From: Saccharothrix luteola
GTDB taxonomy: Bacteria > Actinomycetota > Actinomycetes > Mycobacteriales > Pseudonocardiaceae
Direction: 5' to 3'
DNA: 58,343 nucleotides
NCBI RefSeq assembly: GCF_020859565.1
Contig: NZ_JAJHUO010000050.1
Coordinates: 1-58,343 of the forward strand
Part shown: positions 36,026 through 44,020 of the stretch, piece after piece
How positions within the stretch are numbered: the first letter of the stretch is position 1
How the letters are laid out: every line of letters begins with the position of its first letter
The notes under the pieces: generated by a model
Database searches by the model: none
Told to the model about the DNA's origin: nothing
The model's input: the letters and a program-made list of their open reading frames with translations, nothing else
Position numbers and translations under genes: made by a program

Positions 36026-37336
36026 GTGAGCGAGATCCCGCGCAAGGCCGTGCAGCGCACCGCCAAGCTGGCCAGCCTCCCGCTCGGGGTGGCGGGCCGG
36101 GTGGTGGGCGGCTGGGGCAAGCGCCTGGCAGGCCGCAGCTCCGAGGAGGTCAGCGCCGAGGTGTCGGCGAAGACCGCGGAGCAGGTGTTCGCGGTGCTCG
36201 GGCAGCTCAAGGGCGGCGCGATGAAGTTCGGCCAGGCGCTGAGCGTGTTCGAGGCGGCGGTGCCCGACGAGCTGGCCGAGCCGTACCGCGAGGCGTTGAC
36301 CAAGCTGCAGACGGCCGCGCCGCCGATGCCCGCGCGCACCGTGCACCGCGTGCTGGCCGAGCAGCTCGGCGCGGGGTGGGCGAAGCGGTTCACGTCGTTC
36401 GACGACTCGCCCGCCGCGTCGGCGAGCATCGGGCAGGTGCACCGGGCGGTGTGGCACGACGGCCGCGACGTGGCGGTGAAGGTGCAGTACCCGGGCGCGG
36501 ACGAGGCGTTGCAGAGCGACCTCAGCACGTTGCTGCGGTTCAGCCGGGTGTTGCAGGCGGTGATGCCCGGCGCCGAGGTCAAGCCGCTGTTGGAGGAGCT
36601 GCGGGACCGGTACCTCGAGGAGTTGGACTACCGGACCGAGGCGGACAACCAGCGGGTCTTCGCGAAGGCGTTCGACGGCGACGACCGCGTGCTCGTGCCG
36701 CGGGTGGTGGCCAGCTCGCCGAAGGTGATGGTCACCGAGTGGACCGAGGGCACGCCGCTGTCGAAGATCATCCGTGAGGGTGAGCGCGACGAGCGCGACC
36801 TGGCCGGGCAGCTGCTGTCGGAGTTCCACTTCTCCGCGCCGAGCCGGTCCGGGCTGCTGCACGCCGACCCGCACCCCGGCAACTTCATGCTGGGCGCGGA
36901 CGGCCGGTTGCGCGTGCTGGACTTCGGGGCGGTCGCCCGGCTGCCCGACGGGTTGCCCAAGACGTTGGGCCTGATGACCAGGCTGGCGCTGGACGGCCGG
37001 TCGGCGGACCTGGTGGAGCTGCTGCGGACGGAGCGGTTCATCCGTCCCGGGACCGAGCTGCACGCCGAGGACGTGTTGAACTACCTGGCGCCGTTCGTCG
37101 AGCCGCTGCGGACCGAGACGTTCCACTTCACCCGGCGGTGGCTGCAGAAGCAGGCGGAGCGCGTCGGCGACCTCCGCAGCCCCGATTCGCACACGGGAAG
37201 GTCCCTGAACCTCCCGCCGCAGTACCTACTTATCCACAGGGTGACGCTGGGCGCGACCGGCATCCTCTGTCAGCTCGACGCGAACGTGCAGGCCAGAGCC
37301 ATCGTCGCCCAGTGGCAGCCCGGCTTCGACGACTGA
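36026..37336 (+). CDS. ABC1/UbiB-family atypical kinase
   Basis: 436 residues. The family signature KFGQALS (KxGQ type) is followed by ASIGQVHRAV, VAVKVQYPG (catalytic Lys), EELDYRTEADNQ, LLHADPHPGNFML (catalytic loop) and LDFGAVARLP (metal-binding DFG). ABC1 kinases act on isoprenoid-lipid metabolism; the substrate here is unknown. GTG at 36026 has GGGAGGAG 9 bases upstream. Orthologue of Rv3197 by order: it precedes whiB7 and uvrD2. Confidence 0.93.
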   Translation: MSEIPRKAVQRTAKLASLPLGVAGRVVGGWGKRLAGRSSEEVSAEVSAKTAEQVFAVLGQLKGGAMKFGQALSVFEAAVPDELAEPYREALTKLQTAAPPMPARTVHRVLAEQLGAGWAKRFTSFDDSPAASASIGQVHRAVWHDGRDVAVKVQYPGADEALQSDLSTLLRFSRVLQAVMPGAEVKPLLEELRDRYLEELDYRTEADNQRVFAKAFDGDDRVLVPRVVASSPKVMVTEWTEGTPLSKIIREGERDERDLAGQLLSEFHFSAPSRSGLLHADPHPGNFMLGADGRLRVLDFGAVARLPDGLPKTLGLMTRLALDGRSADLVELLRTERFIRPGTELHAEDVLNYLAPFVEPLRTETFHFTRRWLQKQAERVGDLRSPDSHTGRSLNLPPQYLLIHRVTLGATGILCQLDANVQARAIVAQWQPGFDD

Positions 37337-37337
37337 G

Positions 37338-37365
37338 TTGTCCACAGGTCTCCGACTTGTCCACA
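37338..37365 (+). promoter_or_regulatory. Pair of perfect DnaA boxes
   Basis: TTGTCCACA at 37338-37346 and again at 37357-37365, 19 bp apart, in the gap after the ABC1 kinase stop. TTGTCCACA is the Streptomyces consensus DnaA box. A further TTATCCACA is at 37230-37238 within the kinase gene. Confidence 0.55.
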
Positions 37366-37417
37366 GATCACCACCACCCCATGGCACGGCTTCCGCAACC
37401 ACCGGAAGATCGACCCC

Positions 37418-37972
37418 ATGGACCAAGTGATCAAGGCAGCGGACCTGCGGGCAGCCGGCGTGCCGGGCTACGTCATCGACCTCAAGTGCCGACCCGGCGG
37501 GCCGTGGCAACGCATCCTGCCGGGCGTGGTGCTGCTCGGCGCGAGCCCTCCGACCCGTGCCCAACGCCTCCAGGCGGCGCTGGCTTACGCCGGCCCTGAG
37601 GCGGTCGTCACCGGCGTCGACGCCCTGCACGCCCACGGCCTGCACGCCCTGCCTCCCCCACCCCGCATCCACCTGCTGCAACCGGCCACCACCCGCCGCT
37701 CGTGCGCGGACCACGTGCTGCTGGAACGCACCACCCGCCCACCGAAGGTGGTGGTGGAATCCGGCCTCCCCGTCGCCGAACCGACGAGAGCAGTCCTGGA
37801 CGCCGCGCGCCACGAACCGGACCCCTTGCGCCAACACCACCTGCTGGCCACCGCGGTCCGCTCCGGGATGTGCACGGTCACCGGCCTGACCAGAGAACTG
37901 GACGCGGGCAGCAAACGCGGCACCGCGACCCCCAGAGCAACCCTTCGACTCCTCTCCGCCCTCCTCCGCTAA
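37418..37972 (+). CDS. AbiEi-antitoxin-like actinobacterial protein
   Basis: 184 residues starting MDQVIKAADLRAAGVPGYVI. The block CRPGGPWQRILPGVVLL, then VTGVDALHAHGLHALP and LPVAEPTRAVLDAARHEPD match a widespread actinobacterial family whose N-terminus resembles AbiEi-type winged-helix antitoxins. Larger members carry a C-terminal DUF559 nuclease-like domain, which is absent here (it ends at TLRLLSALLR). No partner toxin gene is adjacent. DnaA-box-like sites lie just upstream. Confidence 0.7.
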   Translation: MDQVIKAADLRAAGVPGYVIDLKCRPGGPWQRILPGVVLLGASPPTRAQRLQAALAYAGPEAVVTGVDALHAHGLHALPPPPRIHLLQPATTRRSCADHVLLERTTRPPKVVVESGLPVAEPTRAVLDAARHEPDPLRQHHLLATAVRSGMCTVTGLTRELDAGSKRGTATPRATLRLLSALLR

Positions 37973-38267
37973 CCACCCACGGCCGCCACCACCCCTCCCT
38001 CTCCATCTCCCTGCTCCGCACACCTCTGCACCTCTACTCACAACCGCGCACTGATGACCCACCCCACGCACCAATCGCCTCGGCTGGGCAGTCGGCCTTC
38101 CTCCCGCCCGCACCTACCACCAAGCACACCGCCCTACCCAACGGCGGCAACCACCTGAGCCGCCCTACCCCCACACCCAGCACGTCGCCACACCCAGCAG
38201 GCCGCCGGCCCCAGCGAGGGCAGCCGGCAGCCGGCCTCCGACCGCCGTCAGCTTCACCAGCGTCGCC
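37973..38267. other. Non-coding stretch, Pro/CCC-rich
   Basis: Composed of many ACC/CCC triplets. Open frames exist but have low-complexity composition and no recognisable domain. I see no RNA gene. Confidence 0.45.
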
Positions 38268-38462
38268 CTACCCGGCACCCCCACCCGCACCCCAGTAGTC
38301 GGACGGCAGCTTGCCTTCGATGTCCCGGACGTGCGCCCGCGCGCAGAGGTGGCACAACCACTGGTCGACCCCGCGCTCCCGCTCTCGCACCCAGGCCAAG
38401 AGCTGGGCCGGGTCCGGGACGGACGAACGCGTCCGTCCACAGCGGGCGCACGTGTCGGTCAC
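38268..38462 (-). CDS. Small zinc-finger protein
   Basis: 64 residues starting VTDTCARCGRTRSSVPDPAQ. Two Cys pairs, CARC and CHLC, about 33 residues apart, suggest one zinc. The C-terminus is DYWGAGGGAG. The GTG start overlaps the TGA of the methyltransferase (GTGA), so it is translated downstream of it. Function unknown. Confidence 0.65.
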   Translation of the reverse strand: MTDTCARCGRTRSSVPDPAQLLAWVRERERGVDQWLCHLCARAHVRDIEGKLPSDYWGAGGGAG

Positions 38463-39376
38463 GGCTTGCGGCCCAGGTACACGGTGTTGGCGATCAGCAG
38501 GAACACGTCGTCGCGCAGCCCGAGGAACGCGGGGTCCTGAGGGTCGAGCAGTTGCTTCACCGTGCGGCGGTCGGCGGGGTGGAGCGCGTCGCCGGCGACC
38601 TCGGTGAACCAGGCCAGCTGGTTCACCGCCCAATCGCGCACCGCCTGCTCGGGCGGTGCGGGGTGATCGATCAAGTAGCTGAACGCGGTCACGTCCACCA
38701 GACCGGCGTCGGAGAGCACGAGGTTCCAGCCGCCGGGCATGCGAACGGCACCCGTCGTGTTCTCCCGCATCCGCACGAACCACTGGTCGCGCGCGGCGGT
38801 CAGTCGCTCTTGCAAGCCCGGCTCACCGATACCCAGGTCGAACGGGAGGAACTTGCCGCTCAACCCGCCCTCGGCGAGCGCCAACCACCCACCGGGCGCG
38901 ACCGCCTCGATCAACCCGACCACTGCCGCACGCTGATCAGGGAGGTGATGCACGACGTTCGAAGCCCACACCAACTGCGCGGGTCCGGCGATCTCCACCG
39001 GCCGTTCGGTGGCGAGGTCGGCGAGCACCGGCCGGACGCGCACGGTCGCCGTCGTCGTGTCGGTCTCGTAGGCCGCCGCCGACCGGGCGGCGGTGGTGGC
39101 CGCGTCCAACAGCTCGGGCACCGCGTCGACCAGCACGACGGTGCCGCCGCCGCGCGCGGACAGCGCCTCGACCAGCGCCACGCTCATCCCACCGGCACCG
39201 CACCCGACATCCAGCACGGTCGGCTTGTCGGGCAGGGCGCGAACGAGTCTGCGCGCGACCACGCGCCGCGACTCGGCGTCCAGCTCGTCGGCCTGCCGCA
39301 GGAAGTTCAACCGTGACGACCAGTCGATCCCGTCATGGGTGTGGGCATGGGCATGGTTGTGAGAGTGAGCTGCCAC
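38459..39376 (-). CDS. SAM-dependent class I methyltransferase with His-rich N-terminus
   Basis: 305 residues. The SAM-binding motif I is VLDVGCGAGGMS, followed by VVLVDAV, LVWASNVVHHLP and APGGWLALAE. The first 15 residues are histidine-rich (AHSHNHAHAHTHDG) and may bind a metal. Substrate unknown. It is followed by an overlapping zinc mini-gene, so the two form an operon. Confidence 0.85.
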   Translation of the reverse strand: MAAHSHNHAHAHTHDGIDWSSRLNFLRQADELDAESRRVVARRLVRALPDKPTVLDVGCGAGGMSVALVEALSARGGGTVVLVDAVPELLDAATTAARSAAAYETDTTTATVRVRPVLADLATERPVEIAGPAQLVWASNVVHHLPDQRAAVVGLIEAVAPGGWLALAEGGLSGKFLPFDLGIGEPGLQERLTAARDQWFVRMRENTTGAVRMPGGWNLVLSDAGLVDVTAFSYLIDHPAPPEQAVRDWAVNQLAWFTEVAGDALHPADRRTVKQLLDPQDPAFLGLRDDVFLLIANTVYLGRKP

Positions 39377-39447
39377 ACGTCGAACGGTACCTACGCCGAG
39401 CCGAACCCTCCCATCGAAATACGCCTCGCCGCGGTCTCCGGCAACGA

Positions 39448-39550
39448 GCGCGTGGCCGCCGGCGCGCGGGGCACCTGGTCGGCGGCGGCCGGGCGCGTGG
39501 CGGCCGGCGCGCGGGCAGCTGGTCGGCGGCCGCCGGGCGCCTGGTCGGCG
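39448..39550. repeat. GC-rich 44/45-bp imperfect tandem repeat
   Basis: Units start at 39448, 39493 and 39537 (the third is partial), each with GCGCGTGGC..CCGGCGCGCGGG and a GGTCGGCGGC segment. A GTG-triplet run follows at 39554-39572. No gene in either frame. Confidence 0.6.
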
Positions 39551-39617
39551 TGACGTGGTGGTGGTGGTGGTGGTCTGTCGGTCCCGAAGTACTCCCTCCC
39601 GGCGGCGGATACGGCGA

Positions 39618-39655
39618 GGCCCGCCCTCCCCGTCGTGGGACGGGGAGGGCGGGCC
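39618..39655. terminator. Strong hairpin after the whiB7 operon
   Basis: GGCCCGCCCTCCCCGTC-gtgg-GACGGGGAGGGCGGGCC, a perfect 17-bp stem, 10 bases after the last codon of the gene behind whiB7. Confidence 0.85.
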
Positions 39656-39665
39656 GCTCCGTGCA

Positions 39666-39890
39666 TCAGATCGCGCGGGCCTTCATGGCAGCCCTGCGCT
39701 GGGCCCATCCGGCCAGTCGACCCCACCTGCGGGCGACGACGAGACGGTGGGCCAGCCGATGCTGTCGCGCGAATATCTCCGCGTCATGCATTCGGGATCT
39801 GGCGAGATTTTCTTCGAGCAGCATGGGGTTCCCCTTGGGATTGACCTCGATCAGCATGGATTCGTCTGTGGTGGATCGGTACGTGGTCAC
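39666..39890 (-). CDS. Small basic protein coupled to whiB7
   Basis: 74 residues starting VTTYRSTTDESMLIEVNPKG. The C-terminal half is strongly basic and helical (HRLAHRLVVARRWGRLAGWA). Its GTG overlaps the whiB7 TGA (GTGA), so it is translated from the same message and should be induced with WhiB7. It is followed by a terminator. I do not recognise the family; ribosome or membrane binding would suit the composition, but this is inference. Confidence 0.7.
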   Translation of the reverse strand: MTTYRSTTDESMLIEVNPKGNPMLLEENLARSRMHDAEIFARQHRLAHRLVVARRWGRLAGWAQRRAAMKARAI

Positions 39891-40285
39891 GCGGCGGCCT
39901 CCTGGTCGTTAGCCCCCCGGACAACGGTCGCGGCGGGTGCCGCGGGTACAACAGGTGCTGCGTCCTTGCGGGGGCGTCCACGGGGACGCTTCCGCGCGAT
40001 CACGGTTCCGCGCTCGAAGATCTCGCCGCCCCAGACCCCCCAGGGCTCGTGACGAGCAAGCGCACCGGCCAGGCACTCGGCGATGACGGGGCAGGTGGCG
40101 CAGAACCTCTTCGCCTCCTCCAGCTCCGCCGGCGCGTCGGCGAACCACAGGTCGGGGTTGTTGGTACGGCAAGGAAGCTCCAAGCCGGCGTCCGGCGCGG
40201 TGTCGATCAGAGTGGCGACACCCGCCCCGGAGAGCTCCGACTCGGTGGACAACGTCCCGTTTATGGGGACGGTCGCGGTCAACAT
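39887..40285 (-). CDS. whiB7: Transcriptional regulator WhiB7
   Basis: 132 residues. Four cysteines (C39, C62, C65, C71 in PCRTN and FCATCPVIAEC) bind a 4Fe-4S cluster, the GVWGGE turn binds sigma factor, and the AT-hook RGRPRK near the C-terminus identifies WhiB7. It activates intrinsic antibiotic resistance genes together with the housekeeping sigma factor. The ATG at 40285 follows a long regulated leader (40286-40722). The ABC1 kinase upstream and uvrD2 next to it are as in mycobacteria. Confidence 0.95.
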   Translation of the reverse strand: MLTATVPINGTLSTESELSGAGVATLIDTAPDAGLELPCRTNNPDLWFADAPAELEEAKRFCATCPVIAECLAGALARHEPWGVWGGEIFERGTVIARKRPRGRPRKDAAPVVPAAPAATVVRGANDQEAAA

Positions 40286-40356
40286 CAGGTGGACTCCTGT
40301 CAAGGGTCTTGCATGGGGTTTGTTTGTCGTTCGAACCGCAAAACGGGTCGGGACAG

Positions 40357-40398
40357 CACGAAGGCCGCGGATCCGGTTACGGGTCCGCGGCCTTCGTG
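40357..40398 (-). terminator. whiB7 leader attenuator hairpin
   Basis: CACGAAGGCCGCGGA pairs with TCCGCGGCCTTCGTG over 15 bp around GGTTAC. On the minus strand it lies between the leader uORF and whiB7, and TTTT comes 15 bases after it. In the known WhiB7 leader mechanism such a hairpin stops transcription unless a ribosome stalls on the uORF. Confidence 0.8.
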
Positions 40399-40408
40399 AG
40401 CTTCGTGG

Positions 40409-40429
40409 CCTGACTACAAGGTGGTCAGG
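40409..40429 (-). promoter_or_regulatory. Hairpin over the uORF stop codon
   Basis: CCTGAC-caccttgta-GTCAGG. The uORF stop TGA lies in the first arm of this stem on the minus strand. It is well placed to form or break as the ribosome moves, before the terminator hairpin downstream. Confidence 0.55.
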
Positions 40430-40646
40430 TACTTCGCTCGTGCGCGGACGGCGCAACGTTCTGAGTCGGGACAAGGGTCGACGCGTGCGGCGTCGGCACC
40501 TGGATCAGCTGAACTCGCTCAGCGCCCCACTTGAGGGCGTGGCGATCGCGGGCAGACTTCTCCCCCGCGACACGAGCAGCGACTGGAGCCAAGACCACCC
40601 CGGTCATCAGGTAACCGGGCGTCTCGAAGCACGTGGGAGTGTTCAC
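40425..40646 (-). CDS. whiB7 leader peptide (uORF)
   Basis: 73 codons starting with GTG: MNTPTCFETPGYLMTG, ending APSAHERST. The ribosome site AGGAGGTGA, 6 to 8 bases upstream, is perfect. It occupies the whiB7 leader, ends about 27 bases before the attenuator hairpin, and its stop overlaps a small stem. In mycobacteria and Streptomyces a leader ORF in this place lets ribosome-targeting antibiotics relieve termination. The sequence need not be conserved for this. Confidence 0.8.
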   Translation of the reverse strand: MNTPTCFETPGYLMTGVVLAPVAARVAGEKSARDRHALKWGAERVQLIQVPTPHASTLVPTQNVAPSAHERST

Positions 40647-40728
40647 GACCGGTCACCTCCTCGGGTGGCTCGTACTCGACTGCTAGCTCTTGAATCCCCA
40701 GCGGGCGCTTCGCGCCCGGCCTGAGCAG

Positions 40729-40767
40729 GTTATGACCCCACGCAGGACGGGTGCAACAGGTTTTTCC
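40729..40767 (-). promoter_or_regulatory. WhiB7-type autoregulated promoter
   Basis: On the minus strand: GGAAAAA (40761-40767), 4 bases, TTGCAC (-35, 40751-40756), 16 bases, CATAAC (-10, 40729-40734). An AT-rich block just upstream of the -35 is the WhiB7 recognition element, so whiB7 should activate its own transcription. A short GGGCGC/GCGCCC hairpin follows at about 40701-40717. Confidence 0.75.
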
Positions 40768-41039
40768 AAATACCTGTCGATTGAGTGAAGATTCCGCGTT
40801 TGCCCTGCACAGAGCGCTAGCGGCCGGCCACCCGTACGGACGAGACGGCCCGCAGGCGAGCCGGACGCGGCCACCGGCGGCGGATCAACGGGAGATCAAC
40901 GGCCCATCAACGCCCGATCAACGGCGGGTCAGCGAAGGTCGACACGGTCGCGACGTAGCCGCCACCCAGCCGCCACCCAGCCAGGACCCGGTCAGGCCCC
41001 GGCCACGGCCCGAGGACAGCGCAGAGGTCGACGCGAAGG
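40768..41039. other. Non-coding stretch with GATCAACG-type repeats
   Basis: Between the whiB7 promoter and the uvrD2 stop. It contains several near-copies of GATCAACG at about 40884-40925 and a doubled CCGCCACCCAG near 40970. An open frame exists but is low complexity, so I do not call it. Confidence 0.5.
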
Positions 41040-43103
41040 TCAACGGCCGCGCACGAGGGCCAGCACGTCGTCCCCGAACCGGTCGAGCTTGGCCGCGCCG
41101 ATGCCCGAGATCGACACGAGCCCGGCGACGTCCTCGGGCCGCTGCTCGGCGATCGCGACCAGCGTCGCGTCGGTGAACACCACGTAGGCGGGCACCTTGA
41201 GCTCACGCGCCCGGTCCGCCCGCCACGCCCGCAGCTTGGCCAGCAGCTCCTCGTCCAGGTCGGACGGGCACGAGGCGCACCGGCTCAGCTTGATCGCCCG
41301 CGCGTCCACCAACGCCGACCCGCACACCCGGCACTGCGGCTTGGGCCGCTTCTGCAGCGGCTCCCGCTTCGCGGCCGTGCGCGACGCCGGGTGGTCCTCC
41401 GGCACGAGCCCGTAGAGGAACCGGCTGCGCCGCCGGTACCGGCGCCCGCCCGCGGCGCGCGCCAACGCCCACGACATCCACAGGTGCACACGGGCCCGCG
41501 TCACGCCCACGTACAGCAGCCGGCGCTCTTCCTCGATCGCCGCGTCGTCACCGTCGGCGTGCTGGATCGGCAAGGTGCCCTCGACCAGCCCGACCAGGAA
41601 CACCGCGTCCCACTCCAGGCCCTTCGCCGCGTGCAGGGACGCCAGCGTCACGCCCTCCACCGTCGGCGGGTGCTGCGCCTCGGCCCGCAGCTCCAACTCG
41701 GCCACGAACTTCGGCAGGTCCGCCGAGTCCACCGCCGTGACCAGCTCCTCGGCCAGTTCCACCAGCGCGAGCAGCGACTCCCACTTCTCCCGCGCCGTCC
41801 CGCCGGCGGGCGGCTCGTCGGTCAGGCCGATGCCCGCCAGCACCTCGCGGACCACCTTCGGCAGCTCGCCGGTCGGCTCGTGCGCCGCCGCCGACCGCAA
41901 CGCCACCATCGCCTGCCGCACCTCGGCGCGCTGGAAGAACCGCTCCCCACCACGCACCTGATAGGGCACGCCGACCTCGGCCAACGCCTGCTCGAAGACC
42001 TCCGACTGGGCGTTGACGCGGTAGAGGATGGCGATCTCGCTGGCCGCCACGCCCTCGTCCAGCAGCGCCTTCACCCGCCGCGCGACGGCCGCGGCCTCCA
42101 GCGTCTCGTCGTCGAACTCGGTGAACGTCGGCTTCGGCCCGTCCGGGCGCTGACCGATCAGCCTCAGCCGTGACCCGGAGGGACGGTCGCGCGCCCACTT
42201 GATCACTTCGTTGGCGAGGCCAACGACCTGCGGTGTCGACCGGTAGTCGCGCTCCAGCCGCACCACGACCGCCTCGGGGAACCGGCGCGGGAAGTCCAGC
42301 AGCGGACGCGGCGAGGCGCCCGCGAACGAGTAGATGGTCTGGTTCGCGTCACCGACCACGGTCAGGTCGTCGCGCTGACCGAGCCACGCGTCGAGCACGC
42401 GCTGCTGCAACGGCGTGACGTCCTGGTACTCGTCCACCACGAAGCAGCGGTACCGGTCGCGGAACTCCTCGGCGACCTCGCCGTGCTCCTCCAGCGCCGC
42501 CGCGGTGTGCAGCAGGAGGTCGTCGAAGTCGAGCAGCTGCGCCTGGTTCTTGAGCTCTTCGTAGGTCCGGTAGACCTGCGCGACCTGCTCGGCGGGCGCG
42601 GGCGTGTCACGGCTCGTGCGGCCGGCGGCGTTCGGGTAGCCATCGGGCGCGACCAGCGACGCCTTGGCCCACTCGATCTCGCCCGCGAGGTCGCGCAGCG
42701 AGTCCGACTCGGTGGACAGGCCGACGCGGTTCGCGGCCTGGGCGACCAGCCGCAGCTTGTTGCGGTCGATCAGCTGCCACTGCTCGCCGCCGACCACGCG
42801 TGGCCAGAAGTAGCGGAGCTGGCGAAGGGCGGCGGCGTGGAACGTGCGTGCCTGCGCGCCGTGCACGCCCAGCGCCCGCAAGCGGGTCCGCATCTCGCCC
42901 GCGGCACGTGCGGTGAACGTGACGGCGAGGACTTGACCGGCGGAAACGTGCCCCCGTTGGACCAGGTGGGCGATGCGGTGCGTGATGGTGCGGGTCTTGC
43001 CGGTGCCTGCGCCCGCGAGCACGCAGACCGGGCCGCGCGGAGCTTCCACCGCGGCGCGCTGTTCCGGGTCGAGTCCGTCCAACAGCCCGTCCATGCGCTG
43101 CAT
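41040..43103 (-). CDS. uvrD2: ATP-dependent DNA helicase UvrD2
   Basis: 687 residues of SF1A type: Walker A AGAGTGKTRT, motif II VVDEYQDVTPLQQ, motif III GDANQTIYSFAGA, motif IV RLERDYRSTPQVV, motif V TLASLHAAKGLEWDAVFL and motif VI YVGVTRARVHLW. C-terminal additions are a four-Cys block (CRVCG...CASCP) and an HRDC domain, as in actinobacterial UvrD2. 3'-5' unwinding for DNA repair. GTG/ATG start at 43103 (MQRMDGLLDGLDPEQ). Divergent from the DUF4191 gene. Confidence 0.95.
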   Translation of the reverse strand: MQRMDGLLDGLDPEQRAAVEAPRGPVCVLAGAGTGKTRTITHRIAHLVQRGHVSAGQVLAVTFTARAAGEMRTRLRALGVHGAQARTFHAAALRQLRYFWPRVVGGEQWQLIDRNKLRLVAQAANRVGLSTESDSLRDLAGEIEWAKASLVAPDGYPNAAGRTSRDTPAPAEQVAQVYRTYEELKNQAQLLDFDDLLLHTAAALEEHGEVAEEFRDRYRCFVVDEYQDVTPLQQRVLDAWLGQRDDLTVVGDANQTIYSFAGASPRPLLDFPRRFPEAVVVRLERDYRSTPQVVGLANEVIKWARDRPSGSRLRLIGQRPDGPKPTFTEFDDETLEAAAVARRVKALLDEGVAASEIAILYRVNAQSEVFEQALAEVGVPYQVRGGERFFQRAEVRQAMVALRSAAAHEPTGELPKVVREVLAGIGLTDEPPAGGTAREKWESLLALVELAEELVTAVDSADLPKFVAELELRAEAQHPPTVEGVTLASLHAAKGLEWDAVFLVGLVEGTLPIQHADGDDAAIEEERRLLYVGVTRARVHLWMSWALARAAGGRRYRRRSRFLYGLVPEDHPASRTAAKREPLQKRPKPQCRVCGSALVDARAIKLSRCASCPSDLDEELLAKLRAWRADRARELKVPAYVVFTDATLVAIAEQRPEDVAGLVSISGIGAAKLDRFGDDVLALVRGR

Positions 43104-43166
43104 CCTCGCAGAGGTCAGCGAGTACTCCCGTCATGGGGCACGACGGCGCGCCGTATCCTGGTGGGT

Positions 43167-43907
43167 ATGGCTGGTAAGCAGGACAAGGCGGCTGCCAAGG
43201 CGGCCTCCAAGGAAGCGGCGAAGGCTCGGCGCGCGGCATCGAAGGCGAAGCGCAGCCAGATCTTCGAGGCGTTCAAGATGCAGCGCCGCGAGGACAAGGC
43301 GCTCGTGCCGTTGATGCTGGCGTGCCTGCTCGGCGCGACGGCCGCGGCGTTCCTGATCGGCCTCATCTGGGACATGCAGTGGGTGCTGCTGCCCATGGGC
43401 ATCGCGGTGGGCGCGCTGCTCGCGGTCATCGTGTTCGGCCGCCGGGTGCAGAAGACCGTGTACGCGAAGGCGGACGGGCAGCCCGGCGCGGCGGCGTGGG
43501 CGCTGGACAACCTGCGCGGCAAGTGGCGCGTCACGCAGGCCGTGGCGGGCACGACGAGCGGTGACATGGTGCACCGGGTGCTCGGCCGGCCGGGCGTGGT
43601 GCTGGTCGCCGAGGGCGCGCCGCACCGGGTCAAGAACCTGCTCGCCCAGGAGAAGAAGCGGGTGGCGCGGGTGATCGGCGAGACGCCGATCTACGACGTC
43701 GTCGTGGGCACCGAGGACGGCCAGGTGCCGCTGCGCAAGCTGCAGAGCCACCTGATGAAGCTGCCTCGCAACATCTCGACCGCCCAGGTCGACACGATCG
43801 ACAACCGGCTGGCCGCACTGGCCAGCCGCGGCGCGGCGCTGCCCAAGGGCCCGATGCCGCAGGGCGCCAAGATGCGCAACGTGCAGCGCGCCATGCGTCG
43901 CCGCTGA
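43167..43907 (+). CDS. DUF4191 membrane protein
   Basis: 246 residues starting MAGKQDKAAAKAASKEAAKA. A lysine-rich N-terminus, two membrane helices (LMLACLLGATAAAFLIGLIW and VLLPMGIAVGALLAVIVFG) and a cytoplasmic C-terminal domain. It is the Rv2219 family, with the RDD protein and glnA following, as in mycobacteria. Function unknown. Separated from RDD by a bidirectional terminator. Confidence 0.9.
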   Translation: MAGKQDKAAAKAASKEAAKARRAASKAKRSQIFEAFKMQRREDKALVPLMLACLLGATAAAFLIGLIWDMQWVLLPMGIAVGALLAVIVFGRRVQKTVYAKADGQPGAAAWALDNLRGKWRVTQAVAGTTSGDMVHRVLGRPGVVLVAEGAPHRVKNLLAQEKKRVARVIGETPIYDVVVGTEDGQVPLRKLQSHLMKLPRNISTAQVDTIDNRLAALASRGAALPKGPMPQGAKMRNVQRAMRRR

Positions 43908-43935
43908 GGCTCCACCGACGCGCGTTTCCGCAGCT

Positions 43936-43970
43936 CAGGCCCGTTCCGGCAGTCGTCCGGGGCGGGCCTG
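43936..43970. terminator. Hairpin between DUF4191 and RDD genes
   Basis: CAGGCCCG and CGGGCCTG with inner CCGG/CCGG form a stem in the convergent gap. Confidence 0.65.
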
Positions 43971-44020
43971 CCGCTTGGTCGGCCCTTTCACGCCCATCGG
44001 CCGACCGGTCGTCGCACCTG

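Noticed and set aside
37702..38298. A proline-rich open frame downstream of the AbiEi-like gene
   Set aside because: Composition is explained by CCC/ACC-rich DNA; no start signal or domain.
40751..41176. An open frame across the whiB7 promoter and uvrD2 3' end
   Set aside because: Low complexity, overlaps the promoter and contains repeats; no ribosome site.
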